The position numbers and the translations under genes were made by a program. Shown here piece by piece: positions 9,257 through 25,446 of a stretch of DNA of 64,000 bases. Source of the stretch: Oscillospiraceae bacterium (GTDB lineage Bacteria; Bacillota; Clostridia; Oscillospirales; Oscillospiraceae); the NCBI GenBank assembly GCA_902761635.1, contig CACWLG010000008.1, positions 44,124-108,123 on the forward strand. The letters run 5' to 3'. Numbering within the stretch: the stretch's first letter is position 1; the number at the start of each line of letters is the position of its first letter. The notes beneath the pieces are model-generated. The model was not told the DNA's origin, ran no database searches, and worked only from the letters and a program-made list of their open reading frames with translations.

Positions 9257-11080
9257 TCACTCCACTGTCACGGATTTTGCCAGGTTCTTCGGCTTGTCGA
9301 TATCGCAGCCCTTTTCTTTTGCCGCATAGTAGGCCAAAAGCTGAAGCGGAACGACCGCGAGCGCTGCCGAAAACACCGTCTCCACGCGCGGGATGAAAAC
9401 CACATCGTCCGCCTGGGAGACGATTTTTTTATTGCCTTTGAAGGACAGCGCCAGTACCTTTGCCCCGCGGGCCTTGACCTCCACGATATTGGAGAGCGTT
9501 TTATCCATAAGCGCTTCGTTGCAGCAGACGGCAATGACCGGCTGGTTTTCCTCGATGAGGGCGATGGTGCCGTGCTTGAGCTCCCCGGCCGCGTAGGACT
9601 CCGCGTGGAGGTAAGAGATCTCCTTCATCTTGAGTGCGCCCTCCAGCGCCACGGCATAGTCCGTATTGCGCCCGATGAAGAAGAGCGAGCGGCTGGAATA
9701 GCGGCTGGCAAGCTTCGGGAGCTGCCAGTTCATGTCGATGGTCTGCTGGATGTGCCGCGGCAGATGCTGAAGCTCCTTTACAAGCGCGGCGTAGCTCTCC
9801 GCGTCGATGCGCCCGAGCTTCTCGGCGACGTAGAGTGCGAAGAGATACAGGACCGTGAGCTGCGTGGTGTAGCCCTTGGTGGTGGCAACGGCGATCTCCG
9901 GCCCTGCGAAGGTATAGAGCGTGAGATCCGCGAGCTTGGCGATGGAGCTGCCCACTACGTTTACAATGCCGATCACCTTCGCTCCGCGCGCTTTGCACTC
10001 GCGGAGCGCTGCAATGGTGTCCGCCGTCTCGCCGGACTGGGAGATCACCAGCACAAGCGTGTGTTCATCCACCATGGGATCAGAGTAGCGCAGCTCGCTG
10101 GCAAGCTCCACCTGCACCGGGATGCGGCACAGGCGCTCAATGGCGTAGCGGCCCGAGCAGCCGGCATAATAGGCCGAACCGCAGGCGGTGATGATGATCT
10201 TGCTGACGCCCTTGAGTTCCTCCGCGCTCAGTTCAAAGCCGTCAAGCTGTACACGGCCTTCGTGAATGCGCGGGGCCAGGGCGGCTTTGACGGCGGCGGG
10301 CTGCTCCATGATCTCCTTGAGCATGAAGTGCTCATACCCACCCTTTTCCGCAGCTTCCACACTCCAGGTCACGCGGCTGATGGGTTTTTTCAGCTCCCGC
10401 CCGGTGCAGTCGCAGACCGTGATGCTCTCCGGCGTGAGCTTTGCAAACTCCCCATCCTCCAGATAGATGACATTTTTCGTGTGGGATACCAGCGCCGTCA
10501 CGTCCGAGGCGAAGTAGTTCTCCCCTACGCCGACGCCGAGGATCAGCGGGCTTGCCTCGCGCACGACATAGAGGGCGTCCGGCGTGTCGGTGCAGACGAT
10601 GCCGAGGGCGTAAGACCCCTCCAGCCGCGCGGCGGTCTTCATGACGGCAGCCTTGATGTCACCCTCATAGTAGAGCTCCAGAAGGTGGACGATGGTCTCC
10701 GTGTCCGTCTCGCTTTGAAAGACATAGCCGTCCCGCATGAGCTCCCTGCGAAGCTCCAGATAGTTTTCAATGATCCCGTTGTGCACCACGGCGAAGCGCC
10801 CGTCGTTTGACAGGTGCGGATGGGCATTCAGATCCGTCGGCGCGCCGTGTGTCGCCCAGCGGGTGTGGCCGATCCCGGCAAAACCAGGCGCCAAAGCGCC
10901 GTCCTCCGTCTTTTCGCGCAGCTTGGCGATACGTCCGCTGACCTTCTCCACCTGGATTTGCTCACCGTTCAATACAGCGATCCCGGCAGAGTCATAGCCC
11001 CGGTATTCCAATCTTTCCAATCCCGCGAGCAGCACGGGCGCCGCAGCGCGCGCTCCGGTAAATCCAACGATTCCGCACAT
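9257..11080 (-). CDS. glmS: Glutamine--fructose-6-phosphate aminotransferase (isomerizing)
   Basis: Converts fructose-6-phosphate and glutamine into glucosamine-6-phosphate, the entry step to peptidoglycan amino sugars. The frame is open back to 11302, but the enzyme must begin at MCGIVGFTG (ATG at 11080, preceded by AAGGGG) so that Cys2 can act as glutaminase nucleophile; this gives 607 residues, the normal family length. N-terminal motifs: [23 protein letters not shown]. Two SIS sugar-isomerase domains follow ([20 protein letters not shown]; then [24 protein letters not shown]), and the C-terminus has the classic [13 protein letters not shown]. The 5' region was searched by eye for the glmS ribozyme and none was recognised. 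Confidence 0.97.
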   Translation of the reverse strand: MCGIVGFTGARAAAPVLLAGLERLEYRGYDSAGIAVLNGEQIQVEKVSGRIAKLREKTEDGALAPGFAGIGHTRWATHGAPTDLNAHPHLSNDGRFAVVHNGIIENYLELRRELMRDGYVFQSETDTETIVHLLELYYEGDIKAAVMKTAARLEGSYALGIVCTDTPDALYVVREASPLILGVGVGENYFASDVTALVSHTKNVIYLEDGEFAKLTPESITVCDCTGRELKKPISRVTWSVEAAEKGGYEHFMLKEIMEQPAAVKAALAPRIHEGRVQLDGFELSAEELKGVSKIIITACGSAYYAGCSGRYAIERLCRIPVQVELASELRYSDPMVDEHTLVLVISQSGETADTIAALRECKARGAKVIGIVNVVGSSIAKLADLTLYTFAGPEIAVATTKGYTTQLTVLYLFALYVAEKLGRIDAESYAALVKELQHLPRHIQQTIDMNWQLPKLASRYSSRSLFFIGRNTDYAVALEGALKMKEISYLHAESYAAGELKHGTIALIEENQPVIAVCCNEALMDKTLSNIVEVKARGAKVLALSFKGNKKIVSQADDVVFIPRVETVFSAALAVVPLQLLAYYAAKEKGCDIDKPKNLAKSVTVE

Positions 11081-11291
11081 GATGATTCCCCTTTTTCTAT
11101 ACGTCTGTCGCAGGGGTCGATCCCCAGATCGACCCGAACTCCGGCTCATTATGGCAATACCGCATAATTCGGCAAGAGCAGATCCTGAGAAAATTTGGGT
11201 TCTGATAAAGGCACTTTTTCGCAGATGTACTTTGTGTACCTCAAGAAAAACGTAACATTTCGTGCCGATGAGGGCATCGGCCCCTACGGGC
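11081..11291 (-). promoter_or_regulatory. glmS 5' region with two hairpins
   Basis: Between glnN and glmS, the minus strand offers a possible promoter (TTGCCG, 16 bases, CATAAT near 11150-11175), then a 9-bp hairpin at 11114-11135 (GGGTCGATC with its complement, loop of four) inside the putative leader. A second hairpin at 11264-11281 (GCCGATG/CATCGGC) lies directly behind the glnN stop and may help end that transcript. Both hairpins share words with the dispersed intergenic repeat found at 36921, 49290 and 54619. Promoter assignment is weak. Confidence 0.4.
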
Positions 11292-13385
11292 TCAAAGCGC
11301 AAACAGAATTTCTCCGTAAGTCGGGAAGGGCCAGTATTCCTTCGCCGTCATGACCTCCGCCTCATCTGCCACAGCGCGAAGCTCCGCCATCTTCGGCAGC
11401 AGCTTATCCCGGATCGCCTCCGACAGCGCGGTGATCTCGTTTACGGTAGAGAGCTTTACAAGCGTACCCTCCAGCTCCTCCACGCTCTTTTCGATCTGAT
11501 CGGAGAGCATGGAGAGCTTTTCCACAAGCTCCGTCTCATAGGCGCAGGGCAGCGTCGGCACGAGCGCGCGCTTCTTGCCCGCGCCCTCCGCCACAGCCGC
11601 GCAGTACCTCGACACAGCAGGCAGGATCTCCTTGCGCGTCATCTCCGCCATGGTGTTGGCCTCGATGGCAATGGTCTTGCAGTAGTTTTCCAGCATGATC
11701 TCATACCGGGAGCGCAGCTCCGTTTCGGAATAAACCTTCTGTCTGAGCAGCATCTCCATATTTTTGGGCTCCAGCAGGGCCTTCATGGCGTCGGGCGTGG
11801 TGCGCAGGTTGTGAAGTCCCCGCACCTTTGTCGCCTCCTCGATCCAGGCGTCGTCATAGCCGTTGCCGTTGAAGAGGATGCGCTTGTGGGCCTTCAGGCT
11901 CCCGATCAGCAGGGCATGAAGCGTCGCGTCAAAGTCCGTGCTCGCTTCAAGCGCATCGGCAAACCTCCGCAGGGTGTCCGCCACGGCGGCGTTGAGCATG
12001 ATGTTGGCGCAGGCGATGGAGTTTGACGAGCCCACCATGCGGAATTCAAACTTGTTGCCCGTAAAGGCGAAGGGTGAGGTGCGGTTGCGGTCGGTGGTAT
12101 CGCGCAGGAAGTGCGGCAGGGTCAGCACGCCCAGCATCATCTCGGACCGCGCAGTCCCGGCGTAGGGTTCCTCCTTCTCAAGTGCCTCCAGCACCGCCGT
12201 GAGCTCGTCCCCGAGGAAGACTGACACCACGGCGGGCGGCGCTTCGTTTGCCCCGAGACGGTGGTCGTTTCCGGCAGTGGCGACGCTTGCCCGCAGGAGA
12301 TCGGCGTATTCGTCCACGGCTTCGATGACCGCAATGAGAAACAGCAGGAACTGCGCGTTCTCGTAGGGAGATTCGCCCGGGGAGAGAAGGTTCACGCCCG
12401 TGTCGGTGGCAATGGACCAGTTGTTGTGCTTACCGGAGCCGTTTACGCCCGCAAAGGGTTTTTCATGCAGGAGACACATCAGACCGTGCCTCTCGGCGAC
12501 CTTCTGCATGATCTCCATGGTGAGCTGGTTATGGTCGGTTGCGATATTGGTAGTGGAGTAGATGGGCGCCAGCTCATGCTGGCAGGGGGCGACTTCGTTG
12601 TGCTCGGTCTTTGCGAGGATGCCGAGCTTCCAAAGCTCCTCGTTCAAGTCCTCCATGTACGCCTGCACCCGCGGCTTGATGACGCCGAAGTAGTGGTCGT
12701 CCAGCTCCTGTCCCTTGGGCGGCTTTGCGCCGAAGAGCGTCCGCCCGGTGTAGATGAGGTCGCGGCGTTTTTTATAGAGCTCGCGGTCTACAAGGAAATA
12801 TTCCTGCTCCGGCCCGACCGAGCAGGTGACGTGGGTAACATCGTTGTTTCCGAAAAGCCGCAGGATGCGCAGCGCTTCCCGGTTCAGCGCCTCCATGGAC
12901 CTGAGCAGCGGGGTCTTTTTATCCAGGGCTTCGCCGCCGTAGGAGCAGAAGGCCGTCGGGATGCACAGGACCTTGCCCTTGATGAAGGCATAGGAGGTGG
13001 GGTCCCAGGCGGTGTAGCCTCTCGCCTCAAAGGTGGCGCGCAGGCCGCCGGAGGGGAAGGAGCTGGCGTCCGGTTCTCCACGTATGAGCTCTTTGCCGGA
13101 AAACTCCATGATGACGCCGCCGTCGGGAGCCGGGGAGATAAAGCCGTCATGCTTTTCCGCCGTGACGCCGGTGAGAGGCTGGAACCAGTGGGTAAAGTGT
13201 GTGGCGCCATGCTCCACAGCCCAGTCGCGCATGCTGGTCGCAACGGCGTTTGCCACCTTGGGATCAAGCGGCTGGCCCTTCTTCATGGTCTGCTTCATGG
13301 CATGGTAGACCTCGCCGGAGAGGCGGGCCTTCATGGTGCGGTCGTCAAAAACAAGACTGCCGAAGGTTTCCGGTACGGATTTCAT
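11292..13385 (-). CDS. glnN: Glutamine synthetase type III
   Basis: ATP-dependent condensation of ammonia with glutamate. At 697 residues it matches the large GSIII family of Bacteroidota, cyanobacteria and Clostridia rather than the GSI family of about 440 residues. Recognisable features are the GSIII-specific N-terminus ([35 protein letters not shown]), [10 protein letters not shown] for metal binding, [25 protein letters not shown] and the Arg-containing [12 protein letters not shown]. The ATG at 13385 is preceded by AAGGGTG. Transcription should start from the TTGACA/TATACT promoter at 13484-13512 and pass through an ANTAR-type attenuator, so expression is probably set by nitrogen status through antitermination. 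A second, unrelated glutamine synthetase is encoded divergently. Confidence 0.96.
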   Translation of the reverse strand: MKSVPETFGSLVFDDRTMKARLSGEVYHAMKQTMKKGQPLDPKVANAVATSMRDWAVEHGATHFTHWFQPLTGVTAEKHDGFISPAPDGGVIMEFSGKELIRGEPDASSFPSGGLRATFEARGYTAWDPTSYAFIKGKVLCIPTAFCSYGGEALDKKTPLLRSMEALNREALRILRLFGNNDVTHVTCSVGPEQEYFLVDRELYKKRRDLIYTGRTLFGAKPPKGQELDDHYFGVIKPRVQAYMEDLNEELWKLGILAKTEHNEVAPCQHELAPIYSTTNIATDHNQLTMEIMQKVAERHGLMCLLHEKPFAGVNGSGKHNNWSIATDTGVNLLSPGESPYENAQFLLFLIAVIEAVDEYADLLRASVATAGNDHRLGANEAPPAVVSVFLGDELTAVLEALEKEEPYAGTARSEMMLGVLTLPHFLRDTTDRNRTSPFAFTGNKFEFRMVGSSNSIACANIMLNAAVADTLRRFADALEASTDFDATLHALLIGSLKAHKRILFNGNGYDDAWIEEATKVRGLHNLRTTPDAMKALLEPKNMEMLLRQKVYSETELRSRYEIMLENYCKTIAIEANTMAEMTRKEILPAVSRYCAAVAEGAGKKRALVPTLPCAYETELVEKLSMLSDQIEKSVEELEGTLVKLSTVNEITALSEAIRDKLLPKMAELRAVADEAEVMTAKEYWPFPTYGEILFAL

Positions 13386-13414
13386 TTTGATTCACCCTTT
13401 CAAAATTTGAGAAC

Positions 13415-13472
13415 AAAAAAAGAGACAACGATGCACAGGGGGCAGAAAGCCCTCTGAGACGTCGTTGTCTCA
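13415..13472 (-). promoter_or_regulatory. ANTAR-type transcription attenuator in the glnN leader
   Basis: Read on the minus strand, TGAGAC-AACGAC-GTCTCA (13472 to 13455) is a 6-bp hairpin with a hexanucleotide loop, A at loop position 1 and G at position 4, the features bound by ANTAR proteins. Its left half is also the 5' arm of an intrinsic terminator: GAGACAACGA pairs with TCGTTGTCTC (13431-13422) followed by seven T (13421-13415). The two structures cannot coexist, so binding of an ANTAR protein to the hexaloop hairpin would permit read-through into glnN. The classical target has two such hairpins; only one is visible here. Confidence 0.8.
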
Positions 13473-13483
13473 AGACGCTCGCG

Positions 13484-13512
13484 AGTATAGCCCTGTTTGG
13501 TGCCTTTGTCAA
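13484..13512 (-). promoter_or_regulatory. glnN promoter
   Basis: On the minus strand TTGACA (13512-13507), 17 bases, TATACT (13489-13484): close to the housekeeping sigma consensus. The start point would fall about five to ten bases before the ANTAR hairpin. Confidence 0.75.
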
Positions 13513-13541
13513 GTTCATTCAAATTTTTTCACCGATTTGCA

Positions 13542-13570
13542 TTGACAAAGGAATCTCCCGGGTGTTATCT
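13542..13570 (+). promoter_or_regulatory. Promoter of plus-strand glutamine synthetase gene
   Basis: TTGACA (13542-13547), 17 bases, TTATCT (13565-13570), or TATCTT with 18 bases. It lies back to back with the glnN promoter. The stretch from the -35 through ATTGAACGAA resembles the pyrG promoter at 15601-15643 over about 45 bases (TTGACAAAG, GGTGTTATC, ATTGAAC), suggesting a shared origin or shared control. No terminator hairpin separates it from the gene. Confidence 0.65.
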
Positions 13571-13608
13571 TTCAGCATATTGAACGAATCGGAAAGGAGC
13601 CAAGCAGC

Positions 13609-14820
13609 ATGGACTTTACCGAACAGGAAGTACGCCAGTATGTGGAACAGGAGGATGTGCGCTTCATCCGCCTGGCTTTTTGTGATGTATTCGGAAAACA
13701 GAAAAACATCGCCATTCTGCCGACGGAGCTGGAACGCGCCTTTCGGCACGGCATCGCCATAGACGCCTCTGCCATTGCCGGCTTCGGGGGCGAGGTGCGC
13801 TCCGATCTTTTCCTGCACCCCGATCCCGCCACACTCGCCTCCCTGCCCTGGCGTGGCGAAAACGGTCAGGTCGTGCGTATGTTCTGCGGTGTTGCTCACC
13901 CGGACGGGACTACCCTGGAGACGGATTCCCGCGCTCTTCTCAGGAGGGCTGTGGAGCGCGCGGCGAAAAGCGGAATCTCCTTTGCCTTCGGTACGGAGAT
14001 GGAGTTTTATCTCTTCAAGACCGACGAGGACGGCGAGGCAACAAAGATCCCCTTTGACCGGGCGGGTTACATGGACATTGCCCCCATGGACAAGGGTGAG
14101 AATGTACGGCGTGAAATCTGCCTGACGCTCTGTCAGATGGGCATACAGCCGGAGTGCTCCCACCATGAGGAGGGGCCGGGGCAGAACGAGATCGACTTTC
14201 GTTACTCCGATCCGCTGACCGCCGCCGACAACGCCCTGACCTTCCGCGCCGTGGTGGAGGCGATCGTTGCGCGAAACGGCCTTGCGGCGGACTTTTCCCC
14301 CAAGCCGCTCCCGGATCAGGCGGGAAACGGGATGCACATCAACATCTCTGTGGAAAGCCGCGACAGGCGAGATCTTCTTCCGCAGGTGATCGCGGGCATC
14401 ATGGCACACATCCGGGAAATCACCGCCTTTCTCAACCCGACGGAGAACTCCTATCTCCGCCTCGGCAGCAGGAAAGCGCCGGGCTATCTCTCCTGGTCGA
14501 GTGAAAACCGATCTCAGCTCATCCGCATTCCCGCCGCGCCGGGGCTCAACAAGCGTGCCGAGCTGCGCTCCGCCGATCCCGGCGTGAACCCCTATCTGGC
14601 TTTTGCCCTTCTGATCCTCGCTGGGCTTGACGGCATTGAGGCGGGTTTGCCCCTGCCGCCGAGCGCCGATCTCAACCTCTTTACAGCGCCGGAGGAAATC
14701 CTGCGCGGTTTTGATCGTCTGCCGACCTCTCTTAAAGAGGCAAACGCCCTGGCGCTTCACAGCGACTTTGTCCGGCGCACTGTTCCCGAGGCGATCATCG
14801 CCGCGTACTGCGAGCGGTGA
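13609..14820 (+). CDS. glnA: Short glutamine synthetase (GSI-like)
   Basis: Second glutamine synthetase of the cluster, 403 residues against about 440 for standard GlnA. The catalytic core is complete: FGTEMEFYLF, HHEEGPGQNEIDF, GNGMHINIS, RLGSRKAPGYLSWS with NRSQLIRIP, and ELRSADPGVNPYLAFALLI. No tyrosine adenylylation loop of the enterobacterial kind is evident. AAAGGAG sits ten bases before the ATG. It is divergent from glnN and followed by the ANTAR regulator gene. Members of this shorter group exist in many Clostridia and are assumed to make glutamine, but some GlnA-like proteins use other amines, so the substrate is inferred from motifs and context. Confidence 0.88.
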   Translation: MDFTEQEVRQYVEQEDVRFIRLAFCDVFGKQKNIAILPTELERAFRHGIAIDASAIAGFGGEVRSDLFLHPDPATLASLPWRGENGQVVRMFCGVAHPDGTTLETDSRALLRRAVERAAKSGISFAFGTEMEFYLFKTDEDGEATKIPFDRAGYMDIAPMDKGENVRREICLTLCQMGIQPECSHHEEGPGQNEIDFRYSDPLTAADNALTFRAVVEAIVARNGLAADFSPKPLPDQAGNGMHINISVESRDRRDLLPQVIAGIMAHIREITAFLNPTENSYLRLGSRKAPGYLSWSSENRSQLIRIPAAPGLNKRAELRSADPGVNPYLAFALLILAGLDGIEAGLPLPPSADLNLFTAPEEILRGFDRLPTSLKEANALALHSDFVRRTVPEAIIAAYCER

Positions 14821-14899
14821 CCCTCTCAGTCACGGCGCTTGCGTGAGACACGCCGTGCCGGCAATCTTGGATCGTCGCGCGCTTCCCGCGCGTCGCTAT

Positions 14900-14990
14900 G
14901 CTCCCCCAGAGGGGGAGCCAAGCCTATGATTTGAACTCAGGCACTTGCCTCCCCCTTTGGGGGAGGTGCCCCAGTGCGCACACTGGGGCG
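14900..14990. repeat. Palindromic intergenic repeat
   Basis: Three hairpins in a row fill the gap before the ANTAR gene: GCTCCCCC/GGGGGAGC (14900-14918), CCTCCCCC/GGGGGAGG (14948-14966) and GCCCCAGTG/CACTGGGGC (14968-14989). The style (CTCCC...GGGAG flanking a second stem) matches the element at 15693-15749, and such repeats are common between genes in gut Clostridia. They may modulate read-through from glnA into the regulator gene. Confidence 0.6.
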
Positions 14991-15013
14991 GAGAGGGTAT
15001 TGGAAAGGAGGGA

Positions 15014-21975
<6,962 letters not shown>

Positions 21976-21988
21976 GGAGGCGGATGTT

Positions 21989-23380
21989 ATGGGAAAACCG
22001 ACCGGATTTCTGGAATATGAGCGCAGGGCGAACCCTGTGCGTCCGCCTTTGGAGCGGGTAAGGGACTGGGAGGAGTTTCATCTTCCGCACTCTGAGGAGC
22101 AGCGGCGTGAGCAGGGCGCAAGATGCATGAACTGCGGCGTTCCCTTCTGCCAGGCCGGGGTCCAGTTCGAGGGAAAGCAGCTCGGCTGTCCGCTTCACAA
22201 CCTGATCCCGGAGTGGAACGACAGCGTCATGGACGGGAACTTCACCCATGCCCTGACAAGACTTCTCAAGACAAACAACTTCCCGGAGTTTACCGGGCGC
22301 GTCTGCCCCGCCTTCTGCGAGCAGGCCTGTACCTGCGGGCTGTATGGCGATTCCGTCACGGTACACGATAACGAGCTGAGCATCATTGAATACGGCTTTT
22401 CTCACAATCTGATGGAGCCTCGCTTTTCGCCCCACAGTTCGGGAAAGAACGTGGCGGTGGTGGGCTCCGGCCCGGCAGGGCTTGCCGTGGCCGACCAGCT
22501 CAACCACCGGGGCCACTGCGTCACGGTGATCGAAAAGCGCGTGCTGCCCGGCGGGCTGTTGATGTACGGTATCCCGAACATGAAGCTGCCGAAATCCGTT
22601 GTCCGCCGCCGCATTGAGCTCATGACGCGCGAGGGCGTGAGCTTTGTGACCGGTCTCAACGCCGCCGATCCCGCCATCGCCCAGCGCCTCATGCTGGAAT
22701 ACGACGCGGTGGTGCTCTGCTGCGGGGCAGAAAAGCCGCGCCCTCTCGGGCTCGACGCTGAGGGGGTTCAGGGCGTGTTCTTTGCCATGGACTTTCTGCC
22801 TGCCGCCGTTGAACGGCAGCAGTTCTCCCGCTCCCCTGCCGTTCCCTCCGCCGAGGGGAAAAACGTGATCGTCATCGGTACCGGCAATACCGCGAGCGAC
22901 TGTGTGGCAACGAGTCTTCGCCAGGGCTGCAAAAGTGTCGTACAGCTTGTGCGAAGACCGAAGGAGGATTATCTTGCACCGGACGGCAGCCTTCCGCAGG
23001 ACTACGCGCAGGAGGAATGCGATGCCGTTTTCGGCAGCGACCCGCGCCTTTTCTCGCAGAGCCTTGCATCCCTTGAAAGCGACGAAACAGGCAGGCTCAC
23101 GGCTGTTGTCACGAAGGACGGGACGAGGCTCCCCTGCGAGCTTCTGATCGCCGCGACAGGCTTTGCCGGATGCCGGGAGGATGTCTGCGCCGCCTTCGGC
23201 GTGGAGCTCGACCGCACTGTAAAAACCGCGGCGGGCTCCTTCCAGACCAGCGTTCCGCACATCTTCACTGCCGGCGATATGCACCGCGGCCAATCTCTGG
23301 TCGTCCACGCCATAGCCGAGGGCCGCGCCTGCGCCGCCGAGGTCGACCGCTTTTTAATGGGCTATACAAACTTGATCTGA
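21989..23380 (+). CDS. gltD: Glutamate synthase small subunit (NAD(P)H, Fe-S flavoprotein)
   Basis: Electron-input subunit of glutamate synthase, 463 residues. The N-terminal cysteines for 4Fe-4S clusters are present (CMNCGVPFCQAG, CPLHNLIPEW, CPAFCEQACTCGL). The FAD site VAVVGSGPAGLAVADQL and NAD(P)H site VIVIGTGNTASDCVATSL follow, and the C-terminal flavin motif is IFTAGDMHRGQSLVVHAIAEG. GAGGAGG precedes the ATG, 13 bases after gltB. The gene ends at 23380, right against a group II intron fragment on the opposite strand, but its own C-terminus looks normal. Last gene of the pyrG-gltB-gltD operon. Confidence 0.96.
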   Translation: MGKPTGFLEYERRANPVRPPLERVRDWEEFHLPHSEEQRREQGARCMNCGVPFCQAGVQFEGKQLGCPLHNLIPEWNDSVMDGNFTHALTRLLKTNNFPEFTGRVCPAFCEQACTCGLYGDSVTVHDNELSIIEYGFSHNLMEPRFSPHSSGKNVAVVGSGPAGLAVADQLNHRGHCVTVIEKRVLPGGLLMYGIPNMKLPKSVVRRRIELMTREGVSFVTGLNAADPAIAQRLMLEYDAVVLCCGAEKPRPLGLDAEGVQGVFFAMDFLPAAVERQQFSRSPAVPSAEGKNVIVIGTGNTASDCVATSLRQGCKSVVQLVRRPKEDYLAPDGSLPQDYAQEECDAVFGSDPRLFSQSLASLESDETGRLTAVVTKDGTRLPCELLIAATGFAGCREDVCAAFGVELDRTVKTAAGSFQTSVPHIFTAGDMHRGQSLVVHAIAEGRACAAEVDRFLMGYTNLI

Positions 23381-23675
23381 CAGGAAGGATAACGCTTGCT
23401 GCTTTTGACCCTGTCCGGTATTCCGAGGGGTGGGTCATATACAGCAAAGCAGCGTGTGGGAAGCGATTGCGTGCAGCTATTGGGCTTTGACTTGGTTGGC
23501 AGCCTTGCCCTCGCTTGCGGCCTGACATGATTTCTGTTCGTCGGGCCAGAGTTTTGCCGCCGCCTTCCTTCAGATTCCGCCTCACGACGGACACCCTTGG
23601 CTTTGGCTATGACCTTCCCGCTGCCGGGCGGTCTCGGGACTTTCACCCTTTAGAACGTGCGCTCGCCGGGCGCAC
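23381..23675 (-). mobile_element. Truncated group II intron (5' / domain I part, no reverse transcriptase)
   Basis: On the minus strand the segment opens with GTGCGCCC at 23675, the standard group II intron 5' end, and continues with words of bacterial domain I RNA: GGGTGAAAGTCCCGA, GGTGTCCGTCGTGAGGCGG, GAATCTGAAGGAAGGC, GGCAAAACTCTGG and GACGAACAGAAATC, in the usual order. The intron-encoded protein and domains V-VI are missing, so it is a dead fragment, ending near the gltD stop. Its 5' boundary follows a terminator hairpin and TTTG, the insertion preference known for class C introns. The overlapping open frame in this stretch is a by-product of the RNA. Confidence 0.75.
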
Positions 23676-23681
23676 CAAACT

Positions 23682-23718
23682 GTGCCCGGCACTGTTCAGA
23701 ACAGACAGTGCCCGGCAC
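23682..23718 (-). terminator. Terminator of the ABC transporter operon, intron target
   Basis: Two near-copies of GTGCCCGGCAC (23682-23695 and 23705-23718) pair as a 14-base stem with one mismatch, 20 bases past the SBP gene stop. On the minus strand the hairpin is followed by AGTTTG and then the intron 5' end, so the original T-tract was probably split or displaced by the insertion. Confidence 0.6.
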
Positions 23719-23738
23719 TTTCATTATACAGGTTTCGC

Positions 23739-25280
23739 TCAGTCGATATCGAGATCGACGGTGACCTCGTAGTAGTCGCAGGCGTGAGCGGTCCAGTTAT
23801 GGACATTGGCCTTGGAGATCATGTTCATCTGCAGGAAGGAGCAGAAGACATAGGCATTGTCGTCCAGGATAGCCTGCTGCAGCTCGATGGCGAGCTGGGC
23901 ACGCTTTGCCGTGTCAAACTCGGTGGAGAGCTTCTCAATCAGGTCAATGACGTGCGCATTCTCATAAGCGCCGAAATTGTAGCTCATGCCGGGCAGGCAG
24001 GAGGTGGTGAAGAAGTACTGCGGATCACCGGAGGGCGCTGTCACCAGGGCGGAGGCGTAGATGTCCCAGGAAGACATGTCGGCCAGGAACTGGCGGCGGT
24101 TGGCGGTGCAGTTGATGTCCACGTCAATGCCGACCTGCTTGAGGGACGCCTGCGCGGACTCAGCCAGCAGCGGCAGCTCCTGACGGCTGGGATAGGTCAG
24201 CCAGCGCACAGCGAGCTTTACGCCGTCCTTCTCGCGGATACCGTCGCCGTCAGTATCGACCCAGCCCGCTTCCTCCAGAACAGCTTTGGCCGCTTCGGGA
24301 TCATAGGTCTCGGTGGTGATATTCTCGCCGCCGAAGGTGGAGAAGCCGTCGGGGAAAGCGCCATTTCCGACAACACCGTGACCTTCAAGCAGCACGGCGA
24401 CAAAGCCGGCCTTGTCAATGCCGAGGGCGATGGCCTTACGCACGGCGGGATCCTGGATGATCGGGCTTTCCATGTTCATGGAGCCGAAGAAGGTGCGGGA
24501 GGTCTGGATGCTGGAGAACTGATAGGCGGGATTTTCAAAGTTGGGGTAGGCTTCGTAAGCCATGCCGTAAGCCGCGTCAATGTCGCCGGCCTGGAGTGCG
24601 AAGGAAAGGGTGTCGCCGTTGGAGAGGGTGCGGATCGTGAGCTCGTCCAGCTTCGGCTCACCGTTCCAGTAAAGCTTGTTGGGCGCAAGGGTCAGGTGGT
24701 CGTCAGTGACCATGTCCACCGCAACATAGGGGCCGGTACCGACAGCGATGCCGGTCTCGAAGTCACTTGCGTCCACGTCGATGATGCAGCCGTAGGGGTC
24801 GCCCAGGCAGTTCATGAGGACGGGGTTCGGCTCGGAGGTGGTGATGGTCAGGATCTGGCCGTCCGCCTGGATATCCGCGATCTTGGTATCGCCGGGGGCG
24901 CGGTCATGAACCTCCAGCAGATGCTCCAGACACTGCTTGACGGCGGCAGCGTCCATATCGCGGCCGCTGGAGAACTTCACGCCGTCACGAAGGGTAATGG
25001 TCCAGGTCAGGTTGCCGTCATTTTCCCAGGAGCTTGCAAGCCAGGGCTCGAGCTCCATGGTGTCGGTGTAGTGAACCAGAGTCTCGCCTACGCCGTAGCG
25101 AATGCAGGGCCAGCCGTTGTAGGTGCGGTGCGGGTCGATGGTCTCTTCCCAGTTTTCGGCGTTGAAGGTGGTATCGCCGATGACCATCTTCTTGCCTTCT
25201 GCCGAGGCGGTACCGGAAAACAGGCATACAAACATGCAGAGGATCAGCGCGAAGGGCAGGATTCTTTTGAGACTATTCAT
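23739..25280 (-). CDS. ABC transporter substrate-binding protein, peptide/nickel family (SBP_bac_5)
   Basis: Extracellular solute-binding protein, 513 residues, of the DppA/OppA/NikA class. A signal peptide ends at TASA-EGKK. No lipobox cysteine follows the hydrophobic core, although two cysteines lie inside it, so anchoring is unclear. Family marks: ETLVHYTDTMELEPWLASSW, LTWTITLRDGVKFSSGRDMD, GTGPYVAVD, DPAVRKAIALGIDKAGF and PEAAKAVLEEAGWVDTDGDG. It is the last gene of a minus-strand operon with two permeases, two ATPases and a methyltransferase, though 166 bases with two hairpins separate it from the latter. GGAGGAAAAAC precedes the ATG. The ligand cannot be read from sequence; short peptide, nickel or a metallophore complex are candidates. 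Confidence 0.92.
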   Translation of the reverse strand: MNSLKRILPFALILCMFVCLFSGTASAEGKKMVIGDTTFNAENWEETIDPHRTYNGWPCIRYGVGETLVHYTDTMELEPWLASSWENDGNLTWTITLRDGVKFSSGRDMDAAAVKQCLEHLLEVHDRAPGDTKIADIQADGQILTITTSEPNPVLMNCLGDPYGCIIDVDASDFETGIAVGTGPYVAVDMVTDDHLTLAPNKLYWNGEPKLDELTIRTLSNGDTLSFALQAGDIDAAYGMAYEAYPNFENPAYQFSSIQTSRTFFGSMNMESPIIQDPAVRKAIALGIDKAGFVAVLLEGHGVVGNGAFPDGFSTFGGENITTETYDPEAAKAVLEEAGWVDTDGDGIREKDGVKLAVRWLTYPSRQELPLLAESAQASLKQVGIDVDINCTANRRQFLADMSSWDIYASALVTAPSGDPQYFFTTSCLPGMSYNFGAYENAHVIDLIEKLSTEFDTAKRAQLAIELQQAILDDNAYVFCSFLQMNMISKANVHNWTAHACDYYEVTVDLDID

Positions 25281-25332
25281 GTTTTTCCTCCAATATATTC
25301 TTGTCTCTTTCCGCAGATTACGTTATACTGGA

Positions 25333-25411
25333 GGCGGCAGAGGCGGATTCTCCGCCGCCTGTCAGTTTTCCGGGCGGCTTCCCTGTTGCTTTCCGACGGC
25401 TCACAGGGAAG
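25333..25411 (-). other. Two hairpins between methyltransferase and SBP genes
   Basis: GGCGGA/TCCGCC (25342-25356), extended by outer GGCGGC/GCCGCC, and CTTCCCTGT/ACAGGGAAG (25378-25411) lie between two genes of one operon. Such intercistronic stems often stabilise or partly terminate messages so that the binding protein can be made in different amounts from the membrane parts; that role is inferred. Confidence 0.45.
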
Positions 25412-25446
25412 TCGCTTTTTATATAAAACACATACCGTGTCTTATA

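Noticed and set aside
11081-11291. glmS ribozyme upstream of glmS
   Set aside because: The stretch has two short hairpins but none of the conserved core words or the pseudoknot layout I know for the ribozyme; the hairpins belong to a dispersed repeat.
23362-23646. 94-codon minus-strand frame as a protein gene
   Set aside because: It coincides with group II intron domain I words; the frame is a by-product of the RNA sequence.
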